A DNA stretch of 9,518 nt, from contig JAEDHF010000073.1 of assembly GCA_016297165.1 (NCBI GenBank), positions 1 to 9,518 of the forward strand, given 5' to 3'. Made by a program: the position numbers and the translations under genes. A model generated the notes under the pieces. It saw only the letters and a list, made by a program, of their open reading frames with translations, was not told the DNA's origin and did no database searches. Source of the stretch: Oscillospiraceae bacterium (lineage in GTDB: Bacteria; Bacillota; Clostridia; Oscillospirales; Ruminococcaceae). This document shows positions 1 to 6,678 of this stretch, one piece after another; within the stretch, counting starts at the first letter, position 1, and the number at the start of each line of letters is the position of its first letter.

Positions 1-2
1 TT

Positions 3-1040
3 GGCGTTGTTCTAAAAATTATCCTTGTGCCTGTTTTACTGACGCTGTTCATAATATTTCCCGAACAAATGGCAGACAGTATTTCGGAAAGTATAGGCGT
101 TTGTCTTGATGTAATAATACCCTCAATGTTTGTATTTATGGTTCTGTCCTCATATATAATTGACGAGGGGATATATAAAACGTTGATATCTCCCTTATAT
201 TTCCTGCTGAAAGGAATTCTGCCGCTTAATAAGGAGCTCTTCTCTGTATTCATACTAAGTCTTATAGGCGGATACCCTACCGGCATAAAGCTATTACGGG
301 AAAGAATTGCGGAAAATAAAAATTATCACGAAATATATGAAAGAATAGCAGGAGTATGCTACTGCGTTTCTCCTGTTTTTGCGATAAACATAATCGGCTA
401 TGGAATTTACGGCTCAGGGGAAGCAGGAACAGTCGTTTATATATCCAATGCCTTATCCTGCTTTATACTTGCAATATTCACCGCCCACAGAATAAGGCGA
501 ATAACAACAGATAAAGATGATGAAATGCTACCGAAATACAGCCCGAAAGGGCTTATATTCAGCATAAACAGCGCTTCGAAGGCTCTCCTTATGATTTGCG
601 CCGTAATAGTATGCTTTAACTCTGTTTTGACTGTAACAGAACACCTCCTTACAATATTCAACATTGAGCCGCCCGAAATTATTGCCGGTTTTTTTGAAAT
701 AAGCAATCTTACTAAGATTAAGTCCCCTTCTCCGCTTTTACTCCCGTTTTTTTCCTTTATATCTTCCTTTGGCGGAGTATGTGTACTCGTTCAGACAATA
801 GCCTTAGCAGGAAAAGACTTTTCTCTTAAATACTTCTTCATAGGGAGGCTAATTTGCGGAGTACTAAGTGCATTTTTAACATACATTATAATGAATATAT
901 GGGAAATCTCGGTAAGTTCATCAGCAGGATTGTCAGGTTACACCTATATTTTTAATCAGAATAAGCTGGTAGTTCTACTGCTTATTGTGATGTGTACCAT
1001 TATTTTCATAAAAAGTGAAAAAATTTTCAAAAAAGTATAG
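3..1040 (+). CDS. ylbJ: YlbJ-like sporulation integral membrane protein (5' end outside window)
   Basis: Polytopic membrane protein resembling YlbJ, a sporulation protein of the nucleoside-recognition (Gate) type. The first ATG/GTG-type start in frame is GTG at 27, but it has no ribosome binding site. The frame is open to the left edge, where the extra residues (GVVLKIIL) continue a hydrophobic segment, so the true start is probably upstream; B. subtilis YlbJ is about 400 residues and 337 are visible from 27. Numbered from 27, about eight to ten hydrophobic segments can be seen. YlbJ-like marks are an IIPSMFVF stretch (30-37), the turn GGYPTGIK (81-88), a conserved-looking VSPVFAINIIGYG block (114-126) and a late SFGGVCVLVQT stretch (246-256). 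Family knowledge links YlbJ to spore envelope formation, but the transported solute, if any, is not known. The match rests on recalled motif pattern, not on a search; a general Gate-domain transporter is the alternative. Confidence 0.72.
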   Translation, partial: GVVLKIILVPVLLTLFIIFPEQMADSISESIGVCLDVIIPSMFVFMVLSSYIIDEGIYKTLISPLYFLLKGILPLNKELFSVFILSLIGGYPTGIKLLRERIAENKNYHEIYERIAGVCYCVSPVFAINIIGYGIYGSGEAGTVVYISNALSCFILAIFTAHRIRRITTDKDDEMLPKYSPKGLIFSINSASKALLMICAVIVCFNSVLTVTEHLLTIFNIEPPEIIAGFFEISNLTKIKSPSPLLLPFFSFISSFGGVCVLVQTIALAGKDFSLKYFFIGRLICGVLSAFLTYIIMNIWEISVSSSAGLSGYTYIFNQNKLVVLLLIVMCTIIFIKSEKIFKKV

Positions 1041-1066
1041 AAATTTGATAAAAAGTATGATATAAT
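1038..1066 (+). promoter_or_regulatory. Extended -10 promoter for the small cysteine-rich gene
   Basis: A perfect TATAAT at 1061-1066 is preceded by TGA, giving the extended -10 TGATATAAT (1058-1066). A 4-of-6 match to the -35 consensus, TAGAAA at 1038-1043, lies exactly 17 bp upstream and overlaps the end of the preceding gene. Transcription would start near 1073, leaving a leader of about 34 nt before the ATG at 1107. Confidence 0.65.
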
Positions 1067-1106
1067 ATAATAAATTAAACAGAATTCATTATGGAGGTTC
1101 TTTATT

Positions 1107-1319
1107 ATGAAAAAGAAGCTTTTCGGTAACAATATCAAGCCTGCGTGCAAATACTGTCTTCTCTGTAAGCCTTTAGAAAATGATAAATACGATTGCTCGA
1201 AATTCGGTATGGTTAAGCCCTACGATTCCTGCAAGAAATTTACTTATAATCCTCTTATGCGCATACCTAAAAAGGAAGTTCTCCTCGCAAATTCCGACGT
1301 TAACAAGATTGATTTCTAA
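1107..1319 (+). CDS. Small cysteine-rich conserved hypothetical protein, 70 aa
   Basis: A short basic protein with five cysteines: C14, C17 and C20 form a CxxCxxC cluster, followed by C30 and C42. This spacing suits binding of a single zinc ion or an Fe-S cluster, but that is inference. The C-terminal half has KKFTYNPLMRIPKK (43-56), a pattern I associate with an uncharacterised small protein common in Ruminococcaceae genomes. There is no signal peptide or membrane segment, so it is probably cytoplasmic. The start is well supported: GGAGG at 1093-1097 lies 9 nt before the ATG, behind a strong extended -10 promoter, and a hairpin terminator starts 8 nt after the stop. It therefore looks like a real single-gene transcription unit, possibly with some read-through from ylbJ, since no terminator separates the two. 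The function is unknown. Confidence 0.82.
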   Translation: MKKKLFGNNIKPACKYCLLCKPLENDKYDCSKFGMVKPYDSCKKFTYNPLMRIPKKEVLLANSDVNKIDF

Positions 1320-1327
1320 TTTACTGA

Positions 1328-1359
1328 AAAAAGTACTGCTCAAAAATGCAGTACTTTTT
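1328..1359. terminator. Hairpin terminator after the small cysteine-rich gene
   Basis: A perfect 12-bp inverted repeat: the left arm at 1328-1339 (five A then GTACTGC) pairs with the right arm at 1348-1359 (GCAGTAC then five T) around an 8-nt loop. The A and T tracts on the two sides allow function on either strand. It starts 8 nt after the stop codon at 1319. Confidence 0.8.
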
Positions 1360-1369
1360 AAATTTATGC

Positions 1370-1417
1370 AAAAAACTCACCGTATCGGGCAAATACCCGA
1401 AACGGTGAGGCTTTTTT
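1370..1417. terminator. Bidirectional terminator between converging operons
   Basis: CTCACCGT (1376-1383) pairs with ACGGTGAG (1402-1409), and an inner CGGG (1386-1389) pairs with CCCG (1396-1399) over a 6-nt loop, with one A-A mismatch between the two helices. Six A at 1370-1375 give a U-tract on the minus strand, and six T at 1412-1417 give one on the plus strand. On the minus strand the hairpin starts 6 nt after the glycosidase stop codon, so it should end the three-gene operon. It also backs up the first hairpin for plus-strand transcription. Confidence 0.88.
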
Positions 1418-4400
1418 ATTCAAATCTGAACCATTCAAGATCGAACTTACTGCCCGGCATAAACACAAAGGAGATATCGCATTTTCCGGCGATTGGCTCA
1501 ATGTCAAAATGCTGCTGGGTAAATTCTTCAGAATGTAAAAACTCGATAAGCTGGGTATGCTGTACTCCATTTTCGTCGGTATGACGAATCTGAACAGAAT
1601 TCATGTCATTTTGCGTTCTTCCGCAGATTGTAATTCTGTCTGCACCCTTGGTGAAATTCATATCATTATAGTTTATAACAACATTATTTCCGATATCGGT
1701 TATTCTTCTTCCGACAGTATCGAAATCATCACCATATACGCCGTCGTTATCACAAGCATATAAGGTCTGGTAAGCCTTATTGGTTTCGATGAACTCGAAG
1801 CCTCCGAAAATGATACCATCCTTAACCACAAAGGAAATGGTTTTAATTCCGATAAGCTTTTCCGAAAGCCTGAATTCCTGTGGCAGGAACCTATCCCAAC
1901 CGCCGTTATAATCAAAAGCTACAGTATCAATAAGCCTTCCGTTTTTGTCGGAATTGCCCTCCCATACCTCAATCATTACCGGCTTATTATCACCACAGTG
2001 TCCACAGTGAAGAACAAGCTTATCCGTTCCTGTTTTTCCGAAATCTACATTGTCAAAGCCGATAACAGTCCTGTCATGTATGCCGCTTATCGCTCCTCTT
2101 TCGACTACGTTCAGAGTTGTGTTGCTGAAGCTATAAAGACTCGCAGAAATAAACTTATACGGACTGATATTGGCGGAGCCGAGACCCTCATTTTTCATAG
2201 CGATATCCGAAATTACCTGGGGTATTTCACCGCCATTCCTGCAGAATGCACGGATATAGTATTCGCCGTCACCCTTAGCGGTAACCTTTACGCCGTTTTC
2301 CAGCTTTTCAAGAGACGCTAAATCAACCTCTACCCCGTTTGCAAGGATACATTTATACTCGATTTCCCTGTAATCTGAGTTTTCGGGCAGCATTTTCACA
2401 TTAACGATAGTCGAGGGATTATCCGAAGTAAGTAAATTTGTATTAGTCGATAGCTCAAGCTTTCTTGCGGGTATTTCGGGTACATAGGGCTTCGCTTTGT
2501 ATGGATAATACTCATCAATAACCGTTATACCCTCCTGCTGTTCACAGGACAGAGAGGTAAGAGTAATCTCCTTGGTTGCGAGCCCTTTTCCTTCAATAGT
2601 TACGGTTATTTCGCCGCACATAAGGGTAGCTTGGATAATTGCCACAAGCTTACCGCTGAAAAGCCTTCGGTTATCGCCTTTATAGCTGTCATAATCGGTA
2701 CTGTCGCCGTTATCGAGACCCACAAGGCGTGCAGGTCCGCTTACAGTAACCTTAACCCTGTTTCTTGCATTCGCTACGAAACAGTCGTCAATATCCATAG
2801 CGGAAATCTCTATGAACACTAAATCTCTACCGTCTGCCGACATAATATACTTATCGGGTATAGCGTCGATTTTAATGGCATTACCAAAGGAAGAAACAGT
2901 ATCTCTTGCCGCCTCTGTTCCGTTTTCGTCGTATGCTACCGCAACAATTGTACCCTTCTTGAAGGGCAATTTCCATTCGCAGTGAAGCTTATCTCCATGC
3001 TCGAAATCCACGGTTTTTCTTCCGAGAGAAATACCGTTGAAAATAAGCTCTGTTTCCTTAAGGTTTGAATATGTATACACAGATATTTCCTGACCAATAT
3101 TGAAGTCCCAGGAAGGAAGAATATGCACAAAGGGCTCCTCCTCGGGAGATACCCAGAAGGCTTTATATAGATAGAAGGCTTCCTTGGGAAGTCCTGCTGT
3201 ATCAATGATACCGAAGTAGGAATTCTTGGTGCTGTATGGAGTTGGCTCGCCGATATAATCGAAGCCGGTCCATACAAACTGCCCTCCGCAGAAGGGCATA
3301 TCCCTGTCCTCGATAAGGGCCTTTTCCTGATTTTTGCCCCAGCCTACAACACTGTTGCCTAAGTCGGAACACTGCATATCATCATGAGTAAGTATTGAAG
3401 CCTCTGCAGGAAAATGATAAATGCCTCTCGAACGGACTGTTGATGCGGTTTCACTTCCGTATATGAACCAGTCGGGATACTTTTCATGGTGAAGCTTATA
3501 CATATCCTCGGTGTAGTTATATCCGGAAAGCTTTATGTAATCCGCTACCTTCTGTGCATTTTCCCAGCGCATATAATTTGAGCCTATTGTGCAGTATGCA
3601 TTTTTGTATTTATCGTGGATATATACTTCTTTACAGAGCATTTCAGCAATTTCAAGACCCCGTTCGCTTTTATGGGTATCGAGAATTTCGTTTCCTATGC
3701 TCCACATTATTACACAGGGCGCATTTCTGTCTCTTGTTACCCAGCTTTTAACGTCATCCTTATATTTCTCCTGAAAGAATCTTGCGTAGTCGTACTCCGT
3801 TTTCGAAAGCTCCCACATATCAAAGCACTCGCTAACAATAAGGAAGCCCATTTCATCAGCAAGATCGATAAGCTCCCTCGCAGGCATATTATGGGAGGTA
3901 CGGATTGCGTTTACGCCGAAATTCTGTAAGATTTTAAGCTGTCTTTTAAGGGCGTATCTGTTCATAGCTGCTCCGAGAGCGCCTAAATCATGATGCATAC
4001 AAACGCCCTTAAGCTTTGTAACCTTACCGTTGAGCAGGAAGCCCTTATCGGGATTGAATTCTATTGTTCTGAAACCAAAGGTGTTTTCCACCTTATCCTT
4101 AACTTCGCCGTTTACGACTACTTCCGACACAACCCTGTAGCATTCGGGAGAAGCTACATCCCAGATTCCCGGATTTTTTGCGTAGAACTGAATTCTGCTG
4201 AAACTATCCTTGATTTCACCGGAAACAAAGGCTACCCTCTTGCCCTCTGAAGAATAAACGGTATGATTCAGAATACCGGCACTTTCCGACAACCGGGTTT
4301 CGATTGTTACAAGCCATTTTTCGCCGTCATATTTCGGTGAAATATATACTCCGTTTTCAAGAATATGACGCCTGTCCGTCTGTCGGAGAAAAACATTACG

Positions 4401-4805
4401 ATAGATACCTGCTCCAGAATACCACCTTGAATTCGGAGCTTCATAACGTACTCTTACATAGATTTCGTTATTATCCTCACGAAGATACTTAGTAATATCA
4501 ATACTGAAGCAGGAATAGCCATACTCCCTGCCGCCTGCCTCAAGACCGTTCACATATATGGTACTATCCATATAAACGCCGTCAAAACGCAGATAATATA
4601 CATCGTTATCACTTAAGCCGTTAACATAAAACTGCTTTCTGTACCAGCCATCGCCGGATTTATAAAGGTTTTCTGTATCTCCGATAAGCCAGTCGTGAGG
4701 AATCTCAACATCATGCCAATCAGAGGCGAAAAGGGCGTCGGAAAGCTCCGAGCCGTTATCCAAAAGCATAAACTGCCAGTTGTCATTAAAAAGAATCTCA
4801 GACAT
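1416..4805 (-). CDS. Glycoside hydrolase family 2 beta-galactosidase-type enzyme, 1129 aa, with CBM6-like tail
   Basis: Retaining exo-glycosidase that should release a terminal beta-galactosyl residue. Approximate domain order: sugar-binding jelly roll 1-145, Ig-like 150-246, TIM barrel 250-555, DUF4982-like beta domain 558-640, C-terminal GH2 Ig domain 645-750, another Ig-like module 775-870, then two CBM6-like beta-sandwiches (about 880-1006 and 1010-1128), the last ending in FDLEWFRF. Within the barrel, the acid/base is predicted as E373 (WSIGNE) and the nucleophile as E452 (YGSETAS). MHHDLGALG (270-278), IRTSHN (301-306) and FVWTGFDYIGEP (510-521) are typical GH2 pocket motifs. It is long: many GH2 enzymes end near 750-1030 residues. 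No signal peptide or cell-wall anchor is visible, so it is probably cytoplasmic. The ATG has AAGGAG 6 nt upstream, inside the end of the SLOG gene, which it overlaps by 8 nt. The family call is firm. The exact substrate is inferred, and other beta-linked sugars are possible. Confidence 0.93.
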   Translation of the reverse strand: MSEILFNDNWQFMLLDNGSELSDALFASDWHDVEIPHDWLIGDTENLYKSGDGWYRKQFYVNGLSDNDVYYLRFDGVYMDSTIYVNGLEAGGREYGYSCFSIDITKYLREDNNEIYVRVRYEAPNSRWYSGAGIYRNVFLRQTDRRHILENGVYISPKYDGEKWLVTIETRLSESAGILNHTVYSSEGKRVAFVSGEIKDSFSRIQFYAKNPGIWDVASPECYRVVSEVVVNGEVKDKVENTFGFRTIEFNPDKGFLLNGKVTKLKGVCMHHDLGALGAAMNRYALKRQLKILQNFGVNAIRTSHNMPARELIDLADEMGFLIVSECFDMWELSKTEYDYARFFQEKYKDDVKSWVTRDRNAPCVIMWSIGNEILDTHKSERGLEIAEMLCKEVYIHDKYKNAYCTIGSNYMRWENAQKVADYIKLSGYNYTEDMYKLHHEKYPDWFIYGSETASTVRSRGIYHFPAEASILTHDDMQCSDLGNSVVGWGKNQEKALIEDRDMPFCGGQFVWTGFDYIGEPTPYSTKNSYFGIIDTAGLPKEAFYLYKAFWVSPEEEPFVHILPSWDFNIGQEISVYTYSNLKETELIFNGISLGRKTVDFEHGDKLHCEWKLPFKKGTIVAVAYDENGTEAARDTVSSFGNAIKIDAIPDKYIMSADGRDLVFIEISAMDIDDCFVANARNRVKVTVSGPARLVGLDNGDSTDYDSYKGDNRRLFSGKLVAIIQATLMCGEITVTIEGKGLATKEITLTSLSCEQQEGITVIDEYYPYKAKPYVPEIPARKLELSTNTNLLTSDNPSTIVNVKMLPENSDYREIEYKCILANGVEVDLASLEKLENGVKVTAKGDGEYYIRAFCRNGGEIPQVISDIAMKNEGLGSANISPYKFISASLYSFSNTTLNVVERGAISGIHDRTVIGFDNVDFGKTGTDKLVLHCGHCGDNKPVMIEVWEGNSDKNGRLIDTVAFDYNGGWDRFLPQEFRLSEKLIGIKTISFVVKDGIIFGGFEFIETNKAYQTLYACDNDGVYGDDFDTVGRRITDIGNNVVINYNDMNFTKGADRITICGRTQNDMNSVQIRHTDENGVQHTQLIEFLHSEEFTQQHFDIEPIAGKCDISFVFMPGSKFDLEWFRFE

Positions 4806-5370
4806 ATAACACTCCTTGGTCGTTATCGTGAATCAACTCGGTTCTTGTAAAATCAATGGGGTTAATTACGATAACTGTGCGCTTTTTCTTTTTTGCATAA
4901 CTTATTGTTGACATTGTTCCGCCCTTCTTTCCGTCATATACTGCCAGAATATACTGTGCAGTATCAACAAGAAAGCGGTTTCTTTTTGCCATACAGCCTG
5001 CCGAATAATTCTCTCGCGTAATATTAGTTATACCCGTGCAGCTCCTTATAATTCTATCATAGGTTTCTTTATCCTCAGGACGCCAGCCCTCCGTCTGATT
5101 CAAGCAGGGCACTGCCGCAAAAAGCTCAATATCATATCTCAGCTGCAGTTCAATAACAATCTCAGCGCACATAAGGTCAATCCCCTGCGCCATGCCTGTC
5201 TGATAATAATGAACTCCTTTTTCGGTAAGATTTATTATCTCTTCCCTTAATGCAGAATAGAGCCTTTTATATTCAGCGGAATCCTTATCCGCAAGAAAAG
5301 GCAGCTTTATGGGTCTGTAGCCTGTAAATGAACAGGTATTATATAAATCGGGATTGCTTTCAATATCCAC
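4798..5370 (-). CDS. YpsA-like SLOG family protein (DUF1273-type), 190 aa
   Basis: Single-domain Rossmann-like protein of the SLOG superfamily, close in size to B. subtilis YpsA (about 180 residues). Visible marks are FTGYRP (15-20) after the first strand, the phosphate-binding-type turn TGMAQGID (58-65) followed by a helix with E70, the GWRPEDKETYDRI block (95-107), CMAKRNRFLVD (126-136) and YDGKKGGT (145-152). SLOG domains are known or predicted to bind nucleotides or related small ligands; YpsA itself has been linked to cell division and stress in Firmicutes, but its chemistry is not settled. No signal peptide or membrane segment. GTG at 5370 is preferred because AAGGAG lies 6 nt upstream. 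It sits 17 nt after the repressor stop and overlaps the glycosidase start by 8 nt, so it belongs to the sugar operon. A role in sensing a nucleotide or sugar-nucleotide signal is inference only. Confidence 0.85.
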   Translation of the reverse strand: MDIESNPDLYNTCSFTGYRPIKLPFLADKDSAEYKRLYSALREEIINLTEKGVHYYQTGMAQGIDLMCAEIVIELQLRYDIELFAAVPCLNQTEGWRPEDKETYDRIIRSCTGITNITRENYSAGCMAKRNRFLVDTAQYILAVYDGKKGGTMSTISYAKKKKRTVIVINPIDFTRTELIHDNDQGVLYV

Positions 5371-5387
5371 TATGCTCTCCTTAAATA

Positions 5388-6383
5388 TCAGTCACCTGTC
5401 GTTTCTCTTAAAATGAGGCTATGAGGAAGCTTATAAAGGGACTTATCAGGCTTATCCGTTTTCATATTCTCTATAAGCTTTTCTACAACAAGCTTACCCT
5501 GCAGGAAGCAAGGCTGCTGAACGGTAGAAAGATGAGGGACGAAAATATGGGAATACTGAATATCATCAAAGCCAAAGAAAAGCAAATCCTTACCTATTTC
5601 TATTTTCCTTTTAAGGGCATAATTCATAGCTCCTATGGCGATCATATCCGAAATAGAAAAGATAGCGTCGGGGGGCTCAGGGAGATTCATAAGGTACTCA
5701 CAGCCCTTTGTTCCCGATTCGGCGTCGTATGTACCGAAATACACAAGGCTTTCATCGTATTCTATGCCATTTTCTTCGAGAGCCTGGCGGTAGCCTATTT
5801 CACGGTCAACGGAGGACTGGCTCCTCTGTTCGGTAGTAATAAGCCCGATACGCTTTCTGCCTTTTCCTATAAGATAATTAACCGCATCCCGTCCTGCCTT
5901 TACATTATCTATTGTTACAGTAAGGACATTACAATTATCGAGACGTTCGAGACACATAGCAATATTGTGATTCTGCGCAAGGTTTGAAATGGTATCAGCA
6001 TCAAGCTTAGGTCCTAATAGCACGGCACCGTCAACAGACCTGGAAAAAAGCATACCGAGCAAATGCAGCTCATGCTTCGGGTCGTTTCTTGTGGTAGCTA
6101 TAAGAACATCGTATCCTTTCGCTGATGCTGTTTCCTCCATACCTCTCAGAACCTCGGAATAGAAGGACTCTTCCGTGGAAGCAATAATTGCAAGAATACG
6201 TCTTGTTTCACTCTTCCTTAAATCCCTGCCTAAGAAATTAGGGCTGTATCCAAGGCTGGCAACCGCCTTATTTACCGCTTCTATCGCTTCCTCGGAAACG
6301 TTGGATTTCTTATTCAGTACCCTTGAAACAGTTGCAACAGATACGTTGGCCGCTCTCGCAACATCCTTAATTGTAACGCTCAT
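5388..6383 (-). CDS. LacI-family transcriptional repressor of the glycosidase operon, 331 aa
   Basis: The N-terminal LacI helix-turn-helix runs from about residue 3 to 47 (TIKDVARAANVSVATVSRVL), followed by a hinge in which PNFLGRDL (48-55) matches the family PNxxARxL pattern, including the minor-groove-lever leucine L55. The rest is a periplasmic-binding-protein-like sugar-sensing and dimerisation domain, ending with SLILRETTG, the usual family close. The start is placed at ATG 6383 because AAGGAG lies 5 nt upstream; an in-frame GTG two codons earlier (6389) overlaps that ribosome binding site and cannot be used with it. It is the first gene of an operon with the SLOG and GH2 genes and has a LacI-type operator over its own promoter, so autoregulation and repression of the operon are likely. 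The inducer is probably a galactoside or a breakdown product (inference). Confidence 0.93.
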   Translation of the reverse strand: MSVTIKDVARAANVSVATVSRVLNKKSNVSEEAIEAVNKAVASLGYSPNFLGRDLRKSETRRILAIIASTEESFYSEVLRGMEETASAKGYDVLIATTRNDPKHELHLLGMLFSRSVDGAVLLGPKLDADTISNLAQNHNIAMCLERLDNCNVLTVTIDNVKAGRDAVNYLIGKGRKRIGLITTEQRSQSSVDREIGYRQALEENGIEYDESLVYFGTYDAESGTKGCEYLMNLPEPPDAIFSISDMIAIGAMNYALKRKIEIGKDLLFFGFDDIQYSHIFVPHLSTVQQPCFLQGKLVVEKLIENMKTDKPDKSLYKLPHSLILRETTGD

Positions 6384-6438
6384 ATTCACTCCTTAGATAT
6401 CAAATAAGATTTAAACAGTACAATTTGCTATTTTAATA

Positions 6439-6467
6439 ATTATATCACATTATGTAACGGTTTACAA
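6439..6467 (-). promoter_or_regulatory. Promoter of the repressor-SLOG-GH2 operon
   Basis: Read on the minus strand: -35 TTGTAA (6467-6462; 4 of 6 consensus), a spacer of exactly 17 bp, then a perfect -10 TATAAT (6444-6439) preceded by TGA, forming TGATATAAT. These nine bases are the same as in the promoter at 1058-1066. The predicted transcription start is near 6432, about 49 nt before the ATG at 6383. Confidence 0.7.
6453..6466. promoter_or_regulatory. LacI-type operator overlapping the minus-strand promoter
   Basis: TGTAACGGTTTACA has perfect 5-bp inverted half-sites, TGTAA and TTACA, around a 4-bp centre. It agrees at 12 of 14 positions with the LacI/CcpA-type palindrome TGTAAACGTTTACA. 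It covers most of the -35 and part of the spacer of the operon promoter, so a bound repressor would block RNA polymerase. The most likely binder is the repressor encoded next to it. The second LacI-family protein or a CcpA-like global regulator could also bind, and both divergent operons could be affected. Confidence 0.62.
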
Positions 6468-6542
6468 TATACACAATGCACAAATTTCATAGTATTTATT
6501 TATTTTAAGTAAAAGTAAATAAATTAAGCTATTCCGACTACA

Positions 6543-6573
6543 ATTAGTTATACTGTCCAATCAGTAAGCTAAT
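6543..6573. repeat. Imperfect inverted repeat in the divergent control region
   Basis: ATTAG (6543-6547) and TACTG (6551-6555) are mirrored by CAGTA (6562-6566) and CTAAT (6569-6573) around a 6-nt centre. The gaps between paired blocks are 3 nt on the left and 2 nt on the right. The position, about 105 bp before the second regulator's start and just upstream of a TATAAT at 6580-6585, suits a protein-binding site. In such AT-rich DNA part of the symmetry could be chance. Confidence 0.35.
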
Positions 6574-6579
6574 AAATTG

Positions 6580-6585
6580 TATAAT
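6580..6585 (+). promoter_or_regulatory. Possible -10 element for the second regulator's operon (distal)
   Basis: A perfect TATAAT preceded directly by TTG. I find no convincing -35 at 16-18 bp upstream, where the sequence is close to CCAATC. If used, the leader would be about 87 nt. A second perfect TATAAT at 6633-6638 is an equally good candidate, so the real promoter is unresolved. Confidence 0.3.
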
Positions 6586-6632
6586 ATTTATATTTACAAA
6601 AGCATAATTATAACTTAAAATATAGTATAGAT

Positions 6633-6638
6633 TATAAT
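6633..6638 (+). promoter_or_regulatory. Possible -10 element for the second regulator's operon (proximal)
   Basis: A perfect TATAAT 40 nt before the ATG at 6679, with a weak TTATAA (6608-6613; 4 of 6) at a long 19-bp spacing. The start point would be near 6645, giving a leader of about 34 nt with the ribosome binding site AAAGGA at 6664-6669. The region is so AT-rich that chance matches are likely. Confidence 0.33.
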
Positions 6639-6678
6639 TTAATTTATTTTAGCTAACTTACAGAAAGGAAAATTAGCT

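Noticed and set aside
2936..3277. Minus-strand 113-codon frame inside the GH2 gene
   Set aside because: It is an alternative frame of the same stretch with no start signal; the GH2 frame holds the known motifs.
1998..4492. Several plus-strand open frames of 60-107 codons
   Set aside because: All are antisense to the GH2 gene, whose domains and catalytic residues are intact. None has a convincing protein pattern.
4798..5370. SLOG protein as part of an antiviral defence system
   Set aside because: Some SLOG domains act in defence, but here no effector such as a nuclease, TIR or membrane pore partner is adjacent, and the context is sugar use.
5421..5987. Plus-strand open frame of 188 codons inside the first repressor gene
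   Set aside because: It lies fully antisense to a clear LacI-family gene, and its translation shows no family motif.
6384..6389. GTG start for the first repressor two codons upstream of ATG 6383
   Set aside because: The GTG overlaps the AAGGAG ribosome binding site itself, so the ATG at 6383, which has proper spacing, is the better start.
6384..6678. Small RNA, riboswitch or small open frame in the divergent region
   Set aside because: The stretch is very AT-rich, with no stable GC stem, no riboswitch core that I can recognise and no coding frame with a start signal. Only promoter-like and operator-like elements are supported.
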